55,573 nt of DNA from Gnetum montanum. Taxonomy: Eukaryota; Streptophyta; Gnetopsida; Gnetales; Gnetaceae. Location of the stretch: NCBI GenBank assembly GCA_015680685.1, contig MNCI01005779.1, forward strand, positions 442,133-497,705. Reading direction: 5' to 3'. The translations under genes were made by a program, and so were the position numbers. This document shows positions 42,561-54,312 of the stretch, one piece after another. Each line of letters starts with the position of its first letter. The first letter of the stretch is position 1. The notes under the pieces are model-generated. The model saw nothing but the letters and a program-made list of their open reading frames with translations, ran no database searches and was not told the origin of the DNA.

Positions 42561-42689
42561 TAGTTAGACATCTTGATCTCCATTAGCAACCAAGATAAGT
42601 AGATGTAAGTTTTCAACTTTCCATCTCCTTTGAAATGTGTTAAGAATATAATCCATGGTAGCAATCCCATGAACCTTTTTGATCTCATT

Positions 42690-42830
42690 TCATTGCCTAC
42701 TTAGATGTCTACTTGTAGATGTCTACATAGGAAGATAGATTTCTACATCTTAAGTTAAACATCTATGTGAGTTTTGGATAGAAACAAGATAGACGTCTAC
42801 TAGTCAAGTTAGACATCTATCTTTTTGTAA
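42690..42830. repeat. Cluster of TAGATGTCTA / TAGACATCTA words
   Basis: Six to eight near copies in both orientations, as in the C-B LTR (39871-39990) and the inverted LTR (50480-50620). A TATA-like 'attatataaag' follows at about 42857. May be a displaced LTR U3 piece or a repeated control region. Confidence 0.6.
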
Positions 42831-42961
42831 ACAACCCTTCATGATTATATAAAGTCAACACTTCATTTTTCCTCATTTTTCCACATCCAAGTGTAAATAA
42901 TTAAGAGTAGATGACTAGGCCTTTTACAACAGTGGTGACTTCCATATTTCCTTGTAGATTG

Positions 42962-44630
42962 ATGGCTCACAAAAAGATTGGAACATCCAAGTCTCCTCCT
43001 AGAAAGAGAAAGAAGTTGAAGGGAGCATCATCAACCATTACAAATACTTACACTCCCCAATTTTGTTCTGTGGAAGCATAACATTTTCTTGAGATAATTT
43101 GCAATATCTCCACTATTTTAGAATGATCTCTTTGTTTTAGTAGTTTTTTTAGAAGGAATTGATGGAATTTTTCCAAGTGTTGAATTAAGTGTCCTTTATT
43201 TCTATGAACTTTTGTATCCCTAAGATTCTTATCAAGGAATTTTATAGTACCATTGTAATTACAAATGCTAGTGTTGGTGCCTTTACTTCCATTTTTGGGG
43301 AATGTTAATTAAAGTCACTCCACATGTTGTTAATGCCATTCTTCGAATCTCTAGTTTCAATGTTCATAGGACAACAATCCATTCTATGTTTGACATTTTT
43401 ATGAATGGTGTAATCCATATTTCCCAAGATGAATTTTGTGATATTCTATTTGGTTAATTAGTATCTTTGTGTAGTCGAAAAGTACTTAAAATCTAGATGG
43501 ATTTAGATGCTTCCATCCTGTCTCTCATTATATTGTATAATATTAGTGTAAAAGAGGAAAGTTATAGATATCTATTGCTAGCTCAAGCCTTTGTTCTTTA
43601 TTGCCTTCTCACTAGTTAGCTAGTAGACTTGGCCACATCCTCTACAAAGACATGTTAGGTCTCTTCACCAACAGAAAAAGTCTATGAGCATCCTCATCTT
43701 GTTAGTTTTGTTGATCTGTCAAAGAGGAGTTTCCATTCCAGATATTCCATTTCTTAAAGGTAAGAGGGACATAGGTGAGTATTCAGAGAAAAGGAGCTCC
43801 ACCCACATTAAAATTGCAGAACCTAGCACCAATCCTTAGAAATCATGCAGAAGGAATTTACTTCACCTTCTAAATCCTCTTCTTAGTTAAAAAGGTCAAA
43901 ATTAGTTAGCAATTAGATGAGATCCACTCTTAAAAAGTTGCTAAAGCCTTTTAATAGGACTATTGGGATGATTGACAGGAACCTCTCTAACCTCTGTAAG
44001 AGAATGGATGCAACTAGAGTACCTCTTCCTCTAGATAGGAAATAGTTCAAGAAGATCATCACTCCTCCCATATTAGATAGTGACGAGGATTGTCCATCTC
44101 TAGCTAGACATTTAATGGCTACTAGGCCATCCTAGACATATGGCTTGGGAAATGTATCTAATTTTGAGGAGGTTTATGCATCACTTGCATGTAACCAAGG
44201 GGAAATTCCTAATACTATATAGCCTAGATCCAATTCTCACCTTCATGATGATGCTCCATAGATGTTTAAGTAGCAAGAAATGGATAGCATATTTTGGCCT
44301 TCTTCTCAATGGTGACTAACTGATCCAATCACATATTAGAGGAAGGGAACTTCCTCATCCTTTTAGCAGGTTCCATTTACTTCATCACAATTTCAAATGA
44401 AGCTACATCTCTAGAGAGCCCTTGTACACATTCCATCATCAAATGATGATGATGAGTAGCAGATCTCTAGCACCAATGCCAACACTATAAATGATGATGA
44501 TGAGGAGGAGATAGATAGGCCTTCTTGTGAAATAGTTACCTCTAATCATGAGTTTGATGATGCTACTAAGGTTAGTGATTAGGTTTCTTTGATGGTCCCT
44601 CCTTTTGGATGATGTCCAAAAATGAGGAAA
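42962..44630 (+). pseudogene. Envelope-like / 'plant transposon protein' ORF of C-B, degenerate
   Basis: ATG at 42962 starts 'MAHKKIGTSKSPPRKRKKLK', a basic N-terminus. In changing frames follow 'LIKEFYSTIVITNASVGAF', 'MDLDASILSLIILYNISVKE', 'LLAQAFVLYCLLTS', 'LVDLATS', 'DEDCPSLARHLMA', an acidic 'DDDEEEIDRPSCEIVT', and an end rich in 'YGLYGLYKV'. This layout matches the additional ORF of plant Sireviruses and the widespread 'putative plant transposon protein' domain. Role unproven; not a demonstrated viral envelope. Many stops. No copia 3' LTR follows before G-family sequence resumes. Confidence 0.55.
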
Positions 44631-45069
44631 CTTTTGTGGATATTTTATGGATTGTATGGCTTGTACAAGGTTATGGACTTGTATGGACAACAATAGCATG
44701 TTATGATCCTTTTGATCTTTGTAGGTGATGATGGATAGCTTATGATAGTTTTTATTATTGTTGATCATGTTTTTATATATGGACAACTATTTTGTTGGTG
44801 GTATGATATATTATGAAATAGGTTTGGCCTTTGGATAGTTTATGAAGACTTCTTTGTGCTATCAATTTTTTCTTTAATCCATTAGTTTAAACTTTTTATC
44901 CCTATTCCAATACTACCCTCTATTGCCATTGGAATTTATAAGTCTTAAATGCTTTTATTATTTTTCATTTAATTTATAAGCTATAAATTTTGCAAATCCA
45001 TTTTCTTAACTTTTGGAAATCACCAAAAAGGATGAGGTTGTTAAGCTTTTGGTATGTCCAAACCTTAAA
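44631..45069. other. Junction region between C-B and G3
   Basis: No recognisable LTR or ORF. The missing C-B 3' LTR and G3 gag should lie here, so a deletion endpoint is somewhere in this stretch. Confidence 0.45.
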
Positions 45070-45160
45070 GAAAATTAAGCTTGTCATGGTCAAGAGGTTA
45101 CCCATGGGGAAGGTGCCCCATCTTAAATCAAGAACTATTGAATGTTTTTCACCTTTGTTG
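45070..45160 (+). pseudogene. G3 second ORF, C-terminal end
   Basis: 'cttgtcatggtcaagaggtt', ATGGGG...CCCCAT and 'cttaaatcaagaact' match G4 at 54262-54318 ('cttgtcatgatcaagagctt', GGGGAGATTCCCC, 'ctaaattaagaact'). In G4 this encodes the ORF end 'SCHDQELSFGGDSPS'. Confidence 0.65.
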
Positions 45161-47228
45161 TTTTACAATATTTTACTATTTTTTGTATTTATTCCAACAT
45201 TTTCTAATTTTTCAAATGTTTTTCATTTCTTAATATTTTTTTCTTTATATTTTCTCTTTTCTTGAGTCATTTTCTTTATGTTTTATGAATTTGTTTTATG
45301 TTTTTGTTAATAATATTTTCAAGTCATGATGCAATGCTATGTGTTGGGGTTTTGTGCTATGCTATTAAGATGATTGGATAAGTAATTATGTAAAGTAGTA
45401 AGACCACATCATAAATCACACCAATTCTCTAAATAAAAAGGTCTTTTTTCATGAAAGCAATTTGGTTCTTCTTTAATAACACTAAAATTATTCAATCATC
45501 ATTGCACCTTAAATAAAGAGGAAACAACCAAGTGGGAATGGTAAAGGGTATGACCTCAAGGGGATTTGTTGGGTTCTCTTCTTGACTTCCTTCATGTGGT
45601 TTATGACTCCTAATGAAACATATCATCACTTCTTTGTTGACCACTAAAAGAAAGCTATGTATTTGCATGGTGTGGTTTCAATCCAAAATCATAAAAATAT
45701 AAAATAAAAATAATAATAATGAAAATTAAAAGCACATCTCTTAGACACAATAATGGACTACAAGCACTAATTATGGGGCTGGAAAGACATGTTACCCATG
45801 TTTGCCCTCTAACTAAGGCCCTTCCTTCCTTCTTCTCTATTCTTTTCTTTTTGGAGTGATGATCATTATTTGGGATGGCTGTGGACTCATCCTGGTTAGC
45901 CAAAAGCAACACATCAATGTGAGGTTATTGTTAATGGTATGGACTTGTTATGAACTTGGATGAATAGGTATGTTGGTTATTTTAATCACACTTAACACAA
46001 GAACCTATTGTGAACATGGTGAAGTACCTTACATCCCTATCTTTGCAATCCATTCTCATCCCATTATTCATCTCAATACTACATATGAATATGAGCCTTT
46101 TGATTTTGTATAGTGTAGTGAAACATCCCAACCATGGTAGTTGTGTGTTGTTTGGAACAAAGACATGATCTACATTTAACTTCTAGGGTGCCCATGGACA
46201 TCTCTAGAAGTGGTTACGTAAGGGTATTATGGTAGGAGCCTACTTTTAGAAGGACCCACTTGCATAAATTTTTTTGATCATGGCTTTGAACTAATATTCA
46301 CATCTTCCAAAACATTAGTGATTGTTTTTTTGAATTTATGTATGCTTTAGGGACTACTTATCTATTTCATTAATTTTTTCTACTTTTCTATTTCCATATC
46401 CATTAATATTTTTTGGCTATCTTCTAAATCGAACCTTTGATTTTAATTGTTTGAAAACTTATGTGCTTTTGGAGTTACACTTATTAGTCATGGGATGCCC
46501 ACTTTGAAATTTTTTGAAATTTTCCAACATCTTATTTTCAAACATCATGGTACATAATAGTAATTGATCAAAATAATGTGAACAACTTGATGACTTTAGT
46601 TACTACATAGCCTTGGAAAAAGTACACTATCATCATCTTGTGCTTAAATGCAAACTAAGGGATCCAAAAAGGGTTAATTATTAAGAAAAATTAATTAAAA
46701 CTAATATTAATCCTTTGGTGACTATAGGTGATGCTAAAAGAAACACTTAAGGAAGAAGGTGTTTTTCCAGGCACGAAAATGAAGCTAAGAGATGAATAAC
46801 GAAGGATATGCCCATGGAAAAATATTAGCACATATAGGATAATAGGTCAAACATCACATAACTACTTGATCTATGGGTCAATGAGAAGAATTTTTAGTCC
46901 ATCACTCAATAATGTTTTTCATAACTAGAGAAGCATCAACATAACAATCTAGGTTGGATGTCTACCACCACTTGCAGCAACAAGAAAAATCATATTCAAT
47001 AGCTTTTTGAAAACCTCTATAAATTTTTTAATCTTCATTATCTATCTAGTATTTTTATCACTTTGTCATTTTATCTATGTCCACTCAAATAAAATTTTAT
47101 AATATGATGTGTAGAGTCAGTTACTAGTTAAAGTTAGTCAATAATCCCATACCTTCCCAATATTTTATAAAGAACTTGTTCCTCCTTTTGTTCACTTAAG
47201 GATGATTTTTCATTTATTCATGGAGGTA
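45161..47228 (+). other. G3 3' noncoding region
   Basis: About 2 kb as in G1 and G2. No significant frame. It contains the intron-like segment 46673-46727 and ends in polypurine GGAGGTA (47222-47228) next to the LTR. Minus-strand frame 45655-45912 is not supported by any domain. Confidence 0.55.
46673..46727 (+). other. Intron-like segment in G3 (55 nt)
   Basis: AAAAGG|GTTAATTATT ... AAACTAATATTAAT ... GACTATAG|GTGATG. CTAAT lies about 25 nt before the AG. A 22-codon frame follows directly (ATG at 46729: 'MLKETLKEEGVFPG...'). Same distance range from the 3' LTR as in G1 and G2 (about 380-600 bp). Confidence 0.45.
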
Positions 47229-48106
47229 TGATGAATCATATTTTTCATAGGCCCTAATATTAGATTCCCAATATGGAGCTCTAATATTATATCCCTGATA
47301 TCATGGCACAAGTCTCAATATTAGATATTTGATATCATAAGTTGCATTTTAGCCCATAAATACATGTGCTTTGACTATGTATTTGACAATTATTTGTTAA
47401 TAGAATAGTAGAATCCTTATAGTTTTATTCCATAGTCTTAGATAAGAGTTAATGAGTTTTCACAGTGTAGATTTAAGTTAGCTATACAACATCTTATTTG
47501 AGTGTCAATGTACTTGAACATATTCCATGAATGGCAATAAGATCAAGATTAATTCTTATTCATTACAGCACTTTGACTTAAATTAATTTTACTTCTAATG
47601 CAATTTATATTCCATGTACTTAGTTAATATTTACATTTCCATGAATATTAATGAATTGGCAAAATGAGCTTGACTAGTTTTGATCGCAAACACATATGCG
47701 CTTGGTAATCCTAGTAGTGTTATTGCTTGGTTCTCCTAGTAGTGTAGCACTTGGTAATCCTAGTAGTGGACATGTGAGTTGAGGATGTGTATGGTAAGCT
47801 AGGAATAGACACTCATTGCCATAGGATAGTTTAGACTTTACTTTCAATTATTAATTAGATTAAATAATTAATTTCTCTATTATCATAAGTTTAGCATAAG
47901 GCCAAAACAACATTAATAATCATATGCCTCACATTGGACCAAACCATACATGACAAATATACCACTAGTCCAAGTGGAAAGATAACATCCTGTGCTTAAT
48001 GCTTAACAATCTAGATGCCATGTGGGTCCCATCCATGGAATTTGATTGGATCATGCACGGATGCTTATGATTCATATAGTTGGGCTTAGGGGGTACCCAC
48101 TTATCA
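47229..48106 (+). repeat. G3 3' LTR (878 bp)
   Basis: TGATGAATCATATTTTTCAT to CCCACTTATCA. GATATC-centred words without flanking CpG ('tgatatcat') at 47296-47340 sit upstream of a TATA-like 'cccataaatacatg', as in the G4 LTR, with which it is most similar. Confidence 0.82.
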
Positions 48107-49817
48107 TCAATCATGGCCAATATTTCTATGACATATTTTTGAATTAACAAGATTTTTCTTCATACCACTTCATCTAGTAGTGTTTCCTTCTCAGGATCAT
48201 AGAAATGTACCTACCTTTTATGAATGGAGAGGTCTCTATTATACTTCTTCATACTTTCTCTCTTTTTAATTTTTTATTATGCCTTAACCAGTTGATCAAT
48301 GAGCCTTTGGATCTAATGCACCTTTATCTTTGATAATATCCTTTGGGCATAAATCCCAAGAGTCTCTCTATTTTTGTTTTTGAGCCCATCTATCACATGG
48401 CAAAGCTATTCCCTTTGTGAAAAATCATGGCCTACACATTAATGATAAAAGAGAGTAATACCTATACAAGGCTACATGAAGGGATTTATAATTACCTTAT
48501 TTTCGTCCTTGAAGTTTCTTCCTCAAGATGGATACCCCAGAGTGCTTTTGATACTTATCATTAAAAACCTCTAACATTGTACTCCATCTACGAATAGATT
48601 CCAACTCTAAGGACTAGTACAAACTTTTCACTTTTTTGATAAGCATTTTGAAGAATAGTTTGAGTTTCTGCTAGTTATTTCCAATGTTCTATAAGACATA
48701 GAAATCATGGAAGGCTTGCAAATGATGTTGTGGATCAACATTATATCCTCCTTCGAATTAGAGATATTGTTCATATTAAGCCATTTCATTGAGCTATCCC
48801 TATGATGCTTGGTAGGAATATGAACTCTTTCTAAAATATTTATCATGTTTCTCGTCACAAGACGTAGTTTATCATAGTTATTATATTCATGATGGTCCTT
48901 GTCATAACCATGTCTCCTATGATATGGATTATTATATTGTCTTTCTTGATGATGCTCTTCCTTCCTTCTCTTATTGTTGTCTATGGTCTCTCCTTCCATC
49001 TCTAAGCTGGGATCTTCTATCTTCTCCATCTTATATTTAATCATTTCTCCTTTAGTATTGGTCATGTTCTATCCTCTTGGAGTTTGATGAGGAGGAGGAT
49101 GATGAAGATGGAGACTAGGAGAGTGGTATTGAATTACCCTTCTCCTATGGTTCCTTGGTTGCTCTCTTGGTCTATGATTTGGTGACCTTGGCATTGATGT
49201 TTTCATAGTTCTGGAATGACTTCTTCTCTTATCTTGGTTATTTTTCAAATTTGAACATAACTATTGATAAGTTATGTCATTATCACTAAAGGAAGAAGGA
49301 CCTTAGTGTTAAGATTTTCCTAATGGCAATTTTGGGTCCTACTTCTATGATTGTAAAAATAGTGAGATCAGGACTTGTTTTCCCTTGGAGGCTTTATGGT
49401 ATGCCTCCATGCATTTATCTTGTTTAAGTTAGAATGTCATTGGCTGATAATATTTGGAGAGCTACTCCATTACTTAGTAATATTATCCTGCTAGTTTAAT
49501 CCCTAGTTTCATGACAGCTACCATGAGCATTTAGGAAAGAGAATGATTGGGAGGTAATATAATGTTACCCTTCAAATCTCTGTATTATAGCTATTCATCC
49601 TAATTGAGGATGAAGTTGATGTTTGGATAATAGGAATTTGAATGTACATAGACCATCTTTAGTTATTAAGGAACCTCATCAACATTGTTTCTAGGTCTAT
49701 TGTATTAGTTAGAATCATCAAAATGTGATGAAGCAGTCCTATGAGAAGAAGGCATATTAGTTTATTCTTATATTATGTGCCTTACTAAATTATTATTATT
49801 ATTTTTCTGAGAGATTA
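48107..49817 (-). pseudogene. G5: inverted fragment of a G element (gag and start of second ORF)
   Basis: Minus strand. From the right: a Ser/His-rich linker, the open piece 48628-49065 ('HGYDKDHHEYNNYDKLRLVT', 'VHIPTKHHRDSSMKWLNMNN'), frameshifted gag core ('NIICKPSMISMSYRTLEI'; 'GDTIIHK...' region 48450-48600), gag end, then the second ORF start 'FYDPEKETLLDEV' and 'RKILLIQKYVIEILAMIDDK' (about 48100-48215), matching G1 'FYDKKDESPLKEL' and 'RKTVPIQKLTTEVSAKVDQM'. It ends inside the second ORF exactly at the G3 LTR. No LTR of its own is seen. Confidence 0.78.
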
Positions 49818-50805
49818 TGTGGACTAAGAACTTAGAAGGGAGGCTGAATAAGTTCCCCAATTTAAATTTTAAAGCCACAAAAAAAAATTAAATTTTTTAT
49901 GTGATTTTTTGACTTGGATATGTTTGTACTTAGAGGGTAGAATCTATGCACACCTCTAGACTTTGTTTCTTGAAAAATTGGTTTGAAGGACACTACATCG
50001 TATATAGGCTTTGCACATCACTCTAGAGTGTTTCATCATAACGAAACCACTAAACCTCACAAGGTCCTAGCAAGCTCAAAAATGTGATTTAGAGGATTCC
50101 ACAACCTTTACAAAATTGAGCTCTACATCAGAGTGTTTTGACATTGCAAAATCACTCAATCCCATAGGATCTTAATAAGCTCAACAAATATGTCTTCTTG
50201 CAATAAGCACATCAACCTTATAGGGCTATAAGAAAGAAAGAAAATAATTAAGGAAAGAGTGTAACTTGATTTATAAACCCTTTTACTTAAAGCTTAGTAT
50301 AATTAAAATAAGCAAATGATATTATAATGAATAGCAAAGACAAGTTGGCTTAGAGTATCCAATGATGAGTCTTTCGATAGATAATGCTTACATAATTTCC
50401 AAGATTTTTACTTTATCTTATAGCCTTGATGTTTTTGAAAACTCCTTAGAATTTGTACAATAGCTATCAAATGGCTAGCATAGATGTCTACTTCAAAGTT
50501 TGGATGTCTATCTAAGAGTGAATTCAATGTAGGAAAGATGTCTATCTTTAATTATTGACATATGCTTGTAGATGTCTATCTTCCAAGAGAGATGTCTATT
50601 ATTTTACATAAACATCTACTCCACTTTTGGAATTTCAAGTCTGAGGCATTCCCTTGTCAATTGAACATCTTGGTAGTCTTCTAAACATCTTTGTTATGTT
50701 TTTAGGTTCTATTTTCATCCATGCTCTCATCTTATCCATTTGGTTTTCAGTTCGACATCTCAACATAGATCTCATTTCTAAAGTGTCAGATCTTCATGTG
50801 AAGAT
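49818..50805 (-). mobile_element. Copia C-B LTR, inverted copy
   Basis: Reverse complement of about 39685-40664: TGTGGA...AAGAACTTAGAA start, 'gggtagaatctatgcacacctctag', 'tttgacattgcaaaatcactcaatcc', 'caacatagatctcatttct', 'agatcttcatgt'. Its far end is replaced by G-family sequence at about 50800. Solo or truncated LTR. Confidence 0.82.
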
Positions 50806-50821
50806 CTTATTCATGGTCCTA

Positions 50822-51690
50822 TGATGAATCATATTTTTCATAGACCACAAGATCAAATACTTGATCTTAGTGGTTTAATACCAGATCCTCAATATCATGG
50901 CACAAGTTTTGATATTGAATATCTGATACCATGGATTGCGTTTCCTCTTATAAATACATGTGCTTCTATTGTGTATTTGACAATTATTTGTTAATAAAGT
51001 AGCCAAGCCCTTGCAATTTTATTCCATAGTCTTAGAGAATAGTAAGTGAGTACCTATAGTATGGATTTGAGTTAGTTGTATGACATCTTATTCAAGTGGT
51101 AATGTACCTGGACACATTTCATGAACAAAAATAAGATCAAGATTGATTCTTATTCATTATAGCTCTTTAACATATATTAAATTTACTTTTAATGTAATTC
51201 ATATTCCATGTACTTAGTTAATATTTATGTTTTCATGCATATTAATGAATTAGTGAAATGAGTGTGACTAGTTTCAAGCCTAAACACGTATTCTCTTGGT
51301 AATCCCAACAATGTTATTTCATGATTTGCCTAATACTGTAGTGCTTGTGGATATGTAGGTTTAGGACATGTATGGCAAGTTGGAAATGGATACTCATCAC
51401 CTTATGCTAGTTTAGACTTTACTTTACCTTGTTAATTAGATTAAATATTAAATTTTCCTATTATCATAAGATTATCATTAGGCCAAAACAACATCAATAA
51501 TCATATGCCTCACTTTGAACGAGACCATATGTGACAAAGCTACCACTAGTCAAAGTGGGAAGATAGCTGCCTATGATGAATTCTTAATAATATAGATGCC
51601 ATGCTAGTCCCATCCACAGAATTTAACTAGATCATGCGTGAATGGTTGTGATTCATATGCTTTGATGTAGGGGGTACCTTTCACTCATCA
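50822..51690 (+). repeat. G4 LTR (869 bp)
   Basis: TGATGAATCATATTTTTCAT to TTTCACTCATCA, closest to 47229-48106. TATA-like 'cttataaatacatgtgc' at about 50955 with decayed GATATC words upstream. Preceded by 'ttcatggtccta', which resembles the family's polypurine tract, and followed by leader sequence and gag, so it has internal sequence on both sides. Confidence 0.85.
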
Positions 51691-51691
51691 T

Positions 51692-51709
51692 TCATGCTAT
51701 TTTTGGGGA
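51692..51709 (+). other. Decayed primer binding site of G4
   Basis: Same position as in G3; only about 10 of 18 bases match the tRNA-Asp-type site, but the following leader ('gatggtgctagttatctaga') is shared with G2. Confidence 0.4.
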
Positions 51710-51926
51710 TGGTGCTAGTTATCTAGATAAATTATGTTATACACGATCATTGTAAATGTACTAAAGATCTATATTTTAGAAGATATTAATATTTTAAATA
51801 ACACATGCAAAACCATGTCTTCTTCACATAGAGCTAGGAATGCATCACATAATGAAAATGCTTGTAGAAGAAATGACAGGACATAAACTAAATAAAATTG
51901 AAGTAAAATTATCATAAGTAGAGGTT

Positions 51927-52920
51927 TTGTATGCTCATTTAGAGCCTTACTACACTCAAAGACTATGTCCAACTAATGTAGATAATCCTAGAGGATATGG
52001 AGAAAGTCCTAGAACAAGGAGGATCTCAAGGCCTATGACCTCCTCCAAACCTAGAAGAGATACATCTAGGGACCAAAGGAAAAAATATAGAAGCCATGGT
52101 GATTCTTCTAGTTCACTATCTTCCTCTTCCTCTTCAACATCTAGTTTTGACGAAGATGAATGTAGGTATAGAGATAAAGCTTCACTATGGGATTAAGATA
52201 AGGATAAAAATCAAACGCAAGGGAAAAATCAAAGACCAAAATAAGCATAGGCAAGATCATCATAGTTAGAAAAATAGAAATATAGATGCTCACCATGACA
52301 TGTCTAGTACAGATGGACCATTATTAGCTATGAAGAACTTAACATAGATTTGGAAGGTAGTTCAAATACCCCAAAGGCTTCAAAGGGATAGTTGCCTCAA
52401 ACAACTTGATATGGAAAACATTCTTAAATTTAGGGGAGGCTATAATTATGATCCACAACATCATTTACAAGCCTTCCATCATACCTATGCATTGCAAAAC
52501 ATTGAACGCAAGTGGAAAAAGCTTAAGCTCTTTCATAGGATGCTAGTAGAAAAAGTTAAGAGTTGGTATAAATTTTTGGAGCTAGATTTAAATTATTGAT
52601 GGTGCATAATGCTGGAGCTCTTTAAGAAAAAATACCAAAAATATGTGAGAGTGTCCAACCTGAGAAGTCAAATCAGAACAAGATGAATTTTTGGATGTAG
52701 CCTTGGATAGGTACTATTCTCTACTACATAGATGTCTAGGCCATGATTTCTCTCAAAAAGAGGGGCTTTTCCACATCATAGATGGGATTCGTAATCAAAT
52801 GAGGGAAACCCTTGGGATTTATGGCTAAGGTTTGTTATACAAATTGAAGGTTCATTAGATACAAAGGATAATCGAGCAGGTGGTAAAAGAAGAAGGATAA
52901 CTATGTAAATGAGAAAATAT
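51927..52920 (+). pseudogene. G4 gag, degenerate
   Basis: Open pieces 51927-52193 (Ser/Arg-rich linker: 'KKYRSHGDSSSSLSSSSSS') and 52411-52596 ('KFRGGYNYDPQHHLQAFHHT', 'RKWKKLKLFHRMLVEKVKSW'). They are followed in shifted frames by 'MLELFKKKYQKYVRVSNLRS' and 'CLGHDFSQKE'-like sequence. Clear homologue of G1 gag with several stops. Confidence 0.85.
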
Positions 52921-54312
52921 AGAGGAATATAACTTGGATCCAAATCTTTAAAAGAACAGAGTCCATAGCTATGATGAGGAAAAAAAGGAAACTCTTGATG
53001 AGGTGATTTTAGAACAAATCTTACCATTATAAAATTCTATCAATGAGCTTGAATTAAGGATAGATAAGATGTGGGAGTTGATGAATGACAAAGTTACAAC
53101 CTATGTGAAAACCATAGATAAGAGAGTAACATAAAATAAATCAAGTGATCAAAAAAAAAAGATGAAGAAAAATCATGAAATAGGTAGGAATGCTTATTAG
53201 CAAAAAGGAAAAATGGCTGTAGGTGATAAGGCTATAGAATCAACCATAGAAGAGGATGATGGATGTGACATCTACCTATATGACCATCCAAAGGGCTATT
53301 ACCTAGTCATGATACATCTACATGATTATTGGGCTTTTACTTTGAATTCTAAGTTCGTACAAAAGCAAATGCCTTGGAAATTAGCTTACTCACAAGGTAA
53401 TTATAGACAATCCTACAACCAATCATACTATCCTAATGGGACTTCTTATCATCCTCAAAACAACTATCAACCGTAGTGGCAAAACCCATAGTCATGGGAG
53501 AGGTTATCATCAAACCAACACTACCCTTACTACCAGCTGAAGCCATAAGGGTATTATGTTCAACAACTTGTTTTCCCAACTAGTTCTACTTACTCTACCT
53601 CAAATCATTGTTACCACTCTCCTAAATATCATCAACCCGCAACATCTTCTATGGAATCACCATTGCATGCCTCTTACCCTCTATCATATCCTCAATATTT
53701 TGATACTTCCCTCTATCACATGTTACCACCAATAACATAGGAAGGTTTGACACCATAACATCAATGGAAAAATGTCACTTGTGCTATGAAGATACACAAA
53801 AATTATAAGGCTAGTAGAACTTCAACACAATTTGAGAAACATCCTTTCTGTAGAGTAGTTTCCTCACAAAAGCACAAAACTCGTAGACCCATTGGCACAT
53901 CAAAACTAGCATAAGGCTAATCTGGTGCAATACCCTTCCTCTTTAGAATGATCTCTTAATCATATGCAAAATCCAACAATCATCACCACTCCAACATAAG
54001 GCAAAAATGATAAACCTATCACTATGGAAAGATAGAAACTTCCATGCATCATTAATAATGATAAATGGTGTAGTTGTAGGCTAGAATTTTGAAATATTAA
54101 CACAACCCCTATACCAACCCACCATAAAGTTCAAACACAAGTATATGAGAAAAAGCTAGCTTACATAGTAGCCACTAAATTAGAAGATATCTAGTGGCTT
54201 GGAAATGAGAATACAAAACTATTTCATAAATGCATGGAACTAGCCAATTCACTTATTAATTCTTGTCATGATCAAGAGCTTAGTTTTGGGGGAGATTCCC
54301 CATCCTAAATTA
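52921..54312 (+). pseudogene. G4 second ORF without protease, degenerate
   Basis: 'LRIDKMWELMNDKV' (coil), open piece 53213-53473 with the knuckle remnant 'CDIYLYDHPKG' (only the first Cys and His kept) and 'SYNQSYYPNGTSYHPQNNYQ', then Pro/Tyr-rich sequence, 'EKHPFCRV', and directly 'KLPCIINNDKW' and 'KKLAYIVATKLEDIQWLGNE', ending 'SCHDQELSFGGDSPS'. In G1 about 160 residues of retropepsin lie between the parts equivalent to 'PFCRV' and 'KLPCI'; here there are only about 27. Stops present. Confidence 0.75.

Larger units (their letters stand above)
38642..48106 (+). mobile_element. G-family element G3, interrupted by copia C-B
   Basis: 5' LTR 38642-39495, tRNA-Asp-type primer site, leader to about 39595, then copia C-B. 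G-family sequence resumes near 45070 with the end of the second ORF, 3' noncoding region with intron-like segment, polypurine tract GGAGGTA and 3' LTR 47229-48106. Gag and most of the second ORF are missing, so a deletion accompanied or followed the copia insertion. The two LTRs are strongly diverged and the flanks (TGCGT / TCAAT) do not match, so they could derive from two elements. Confidence 0.65.

Noticed and set aside
38642-48106. Treating G3 as one element with certain LTR pairing
   Set aside because: Its LTRs are strongly diverged and the flanking 5-mers differ, so it is reported with moderate confidence only.
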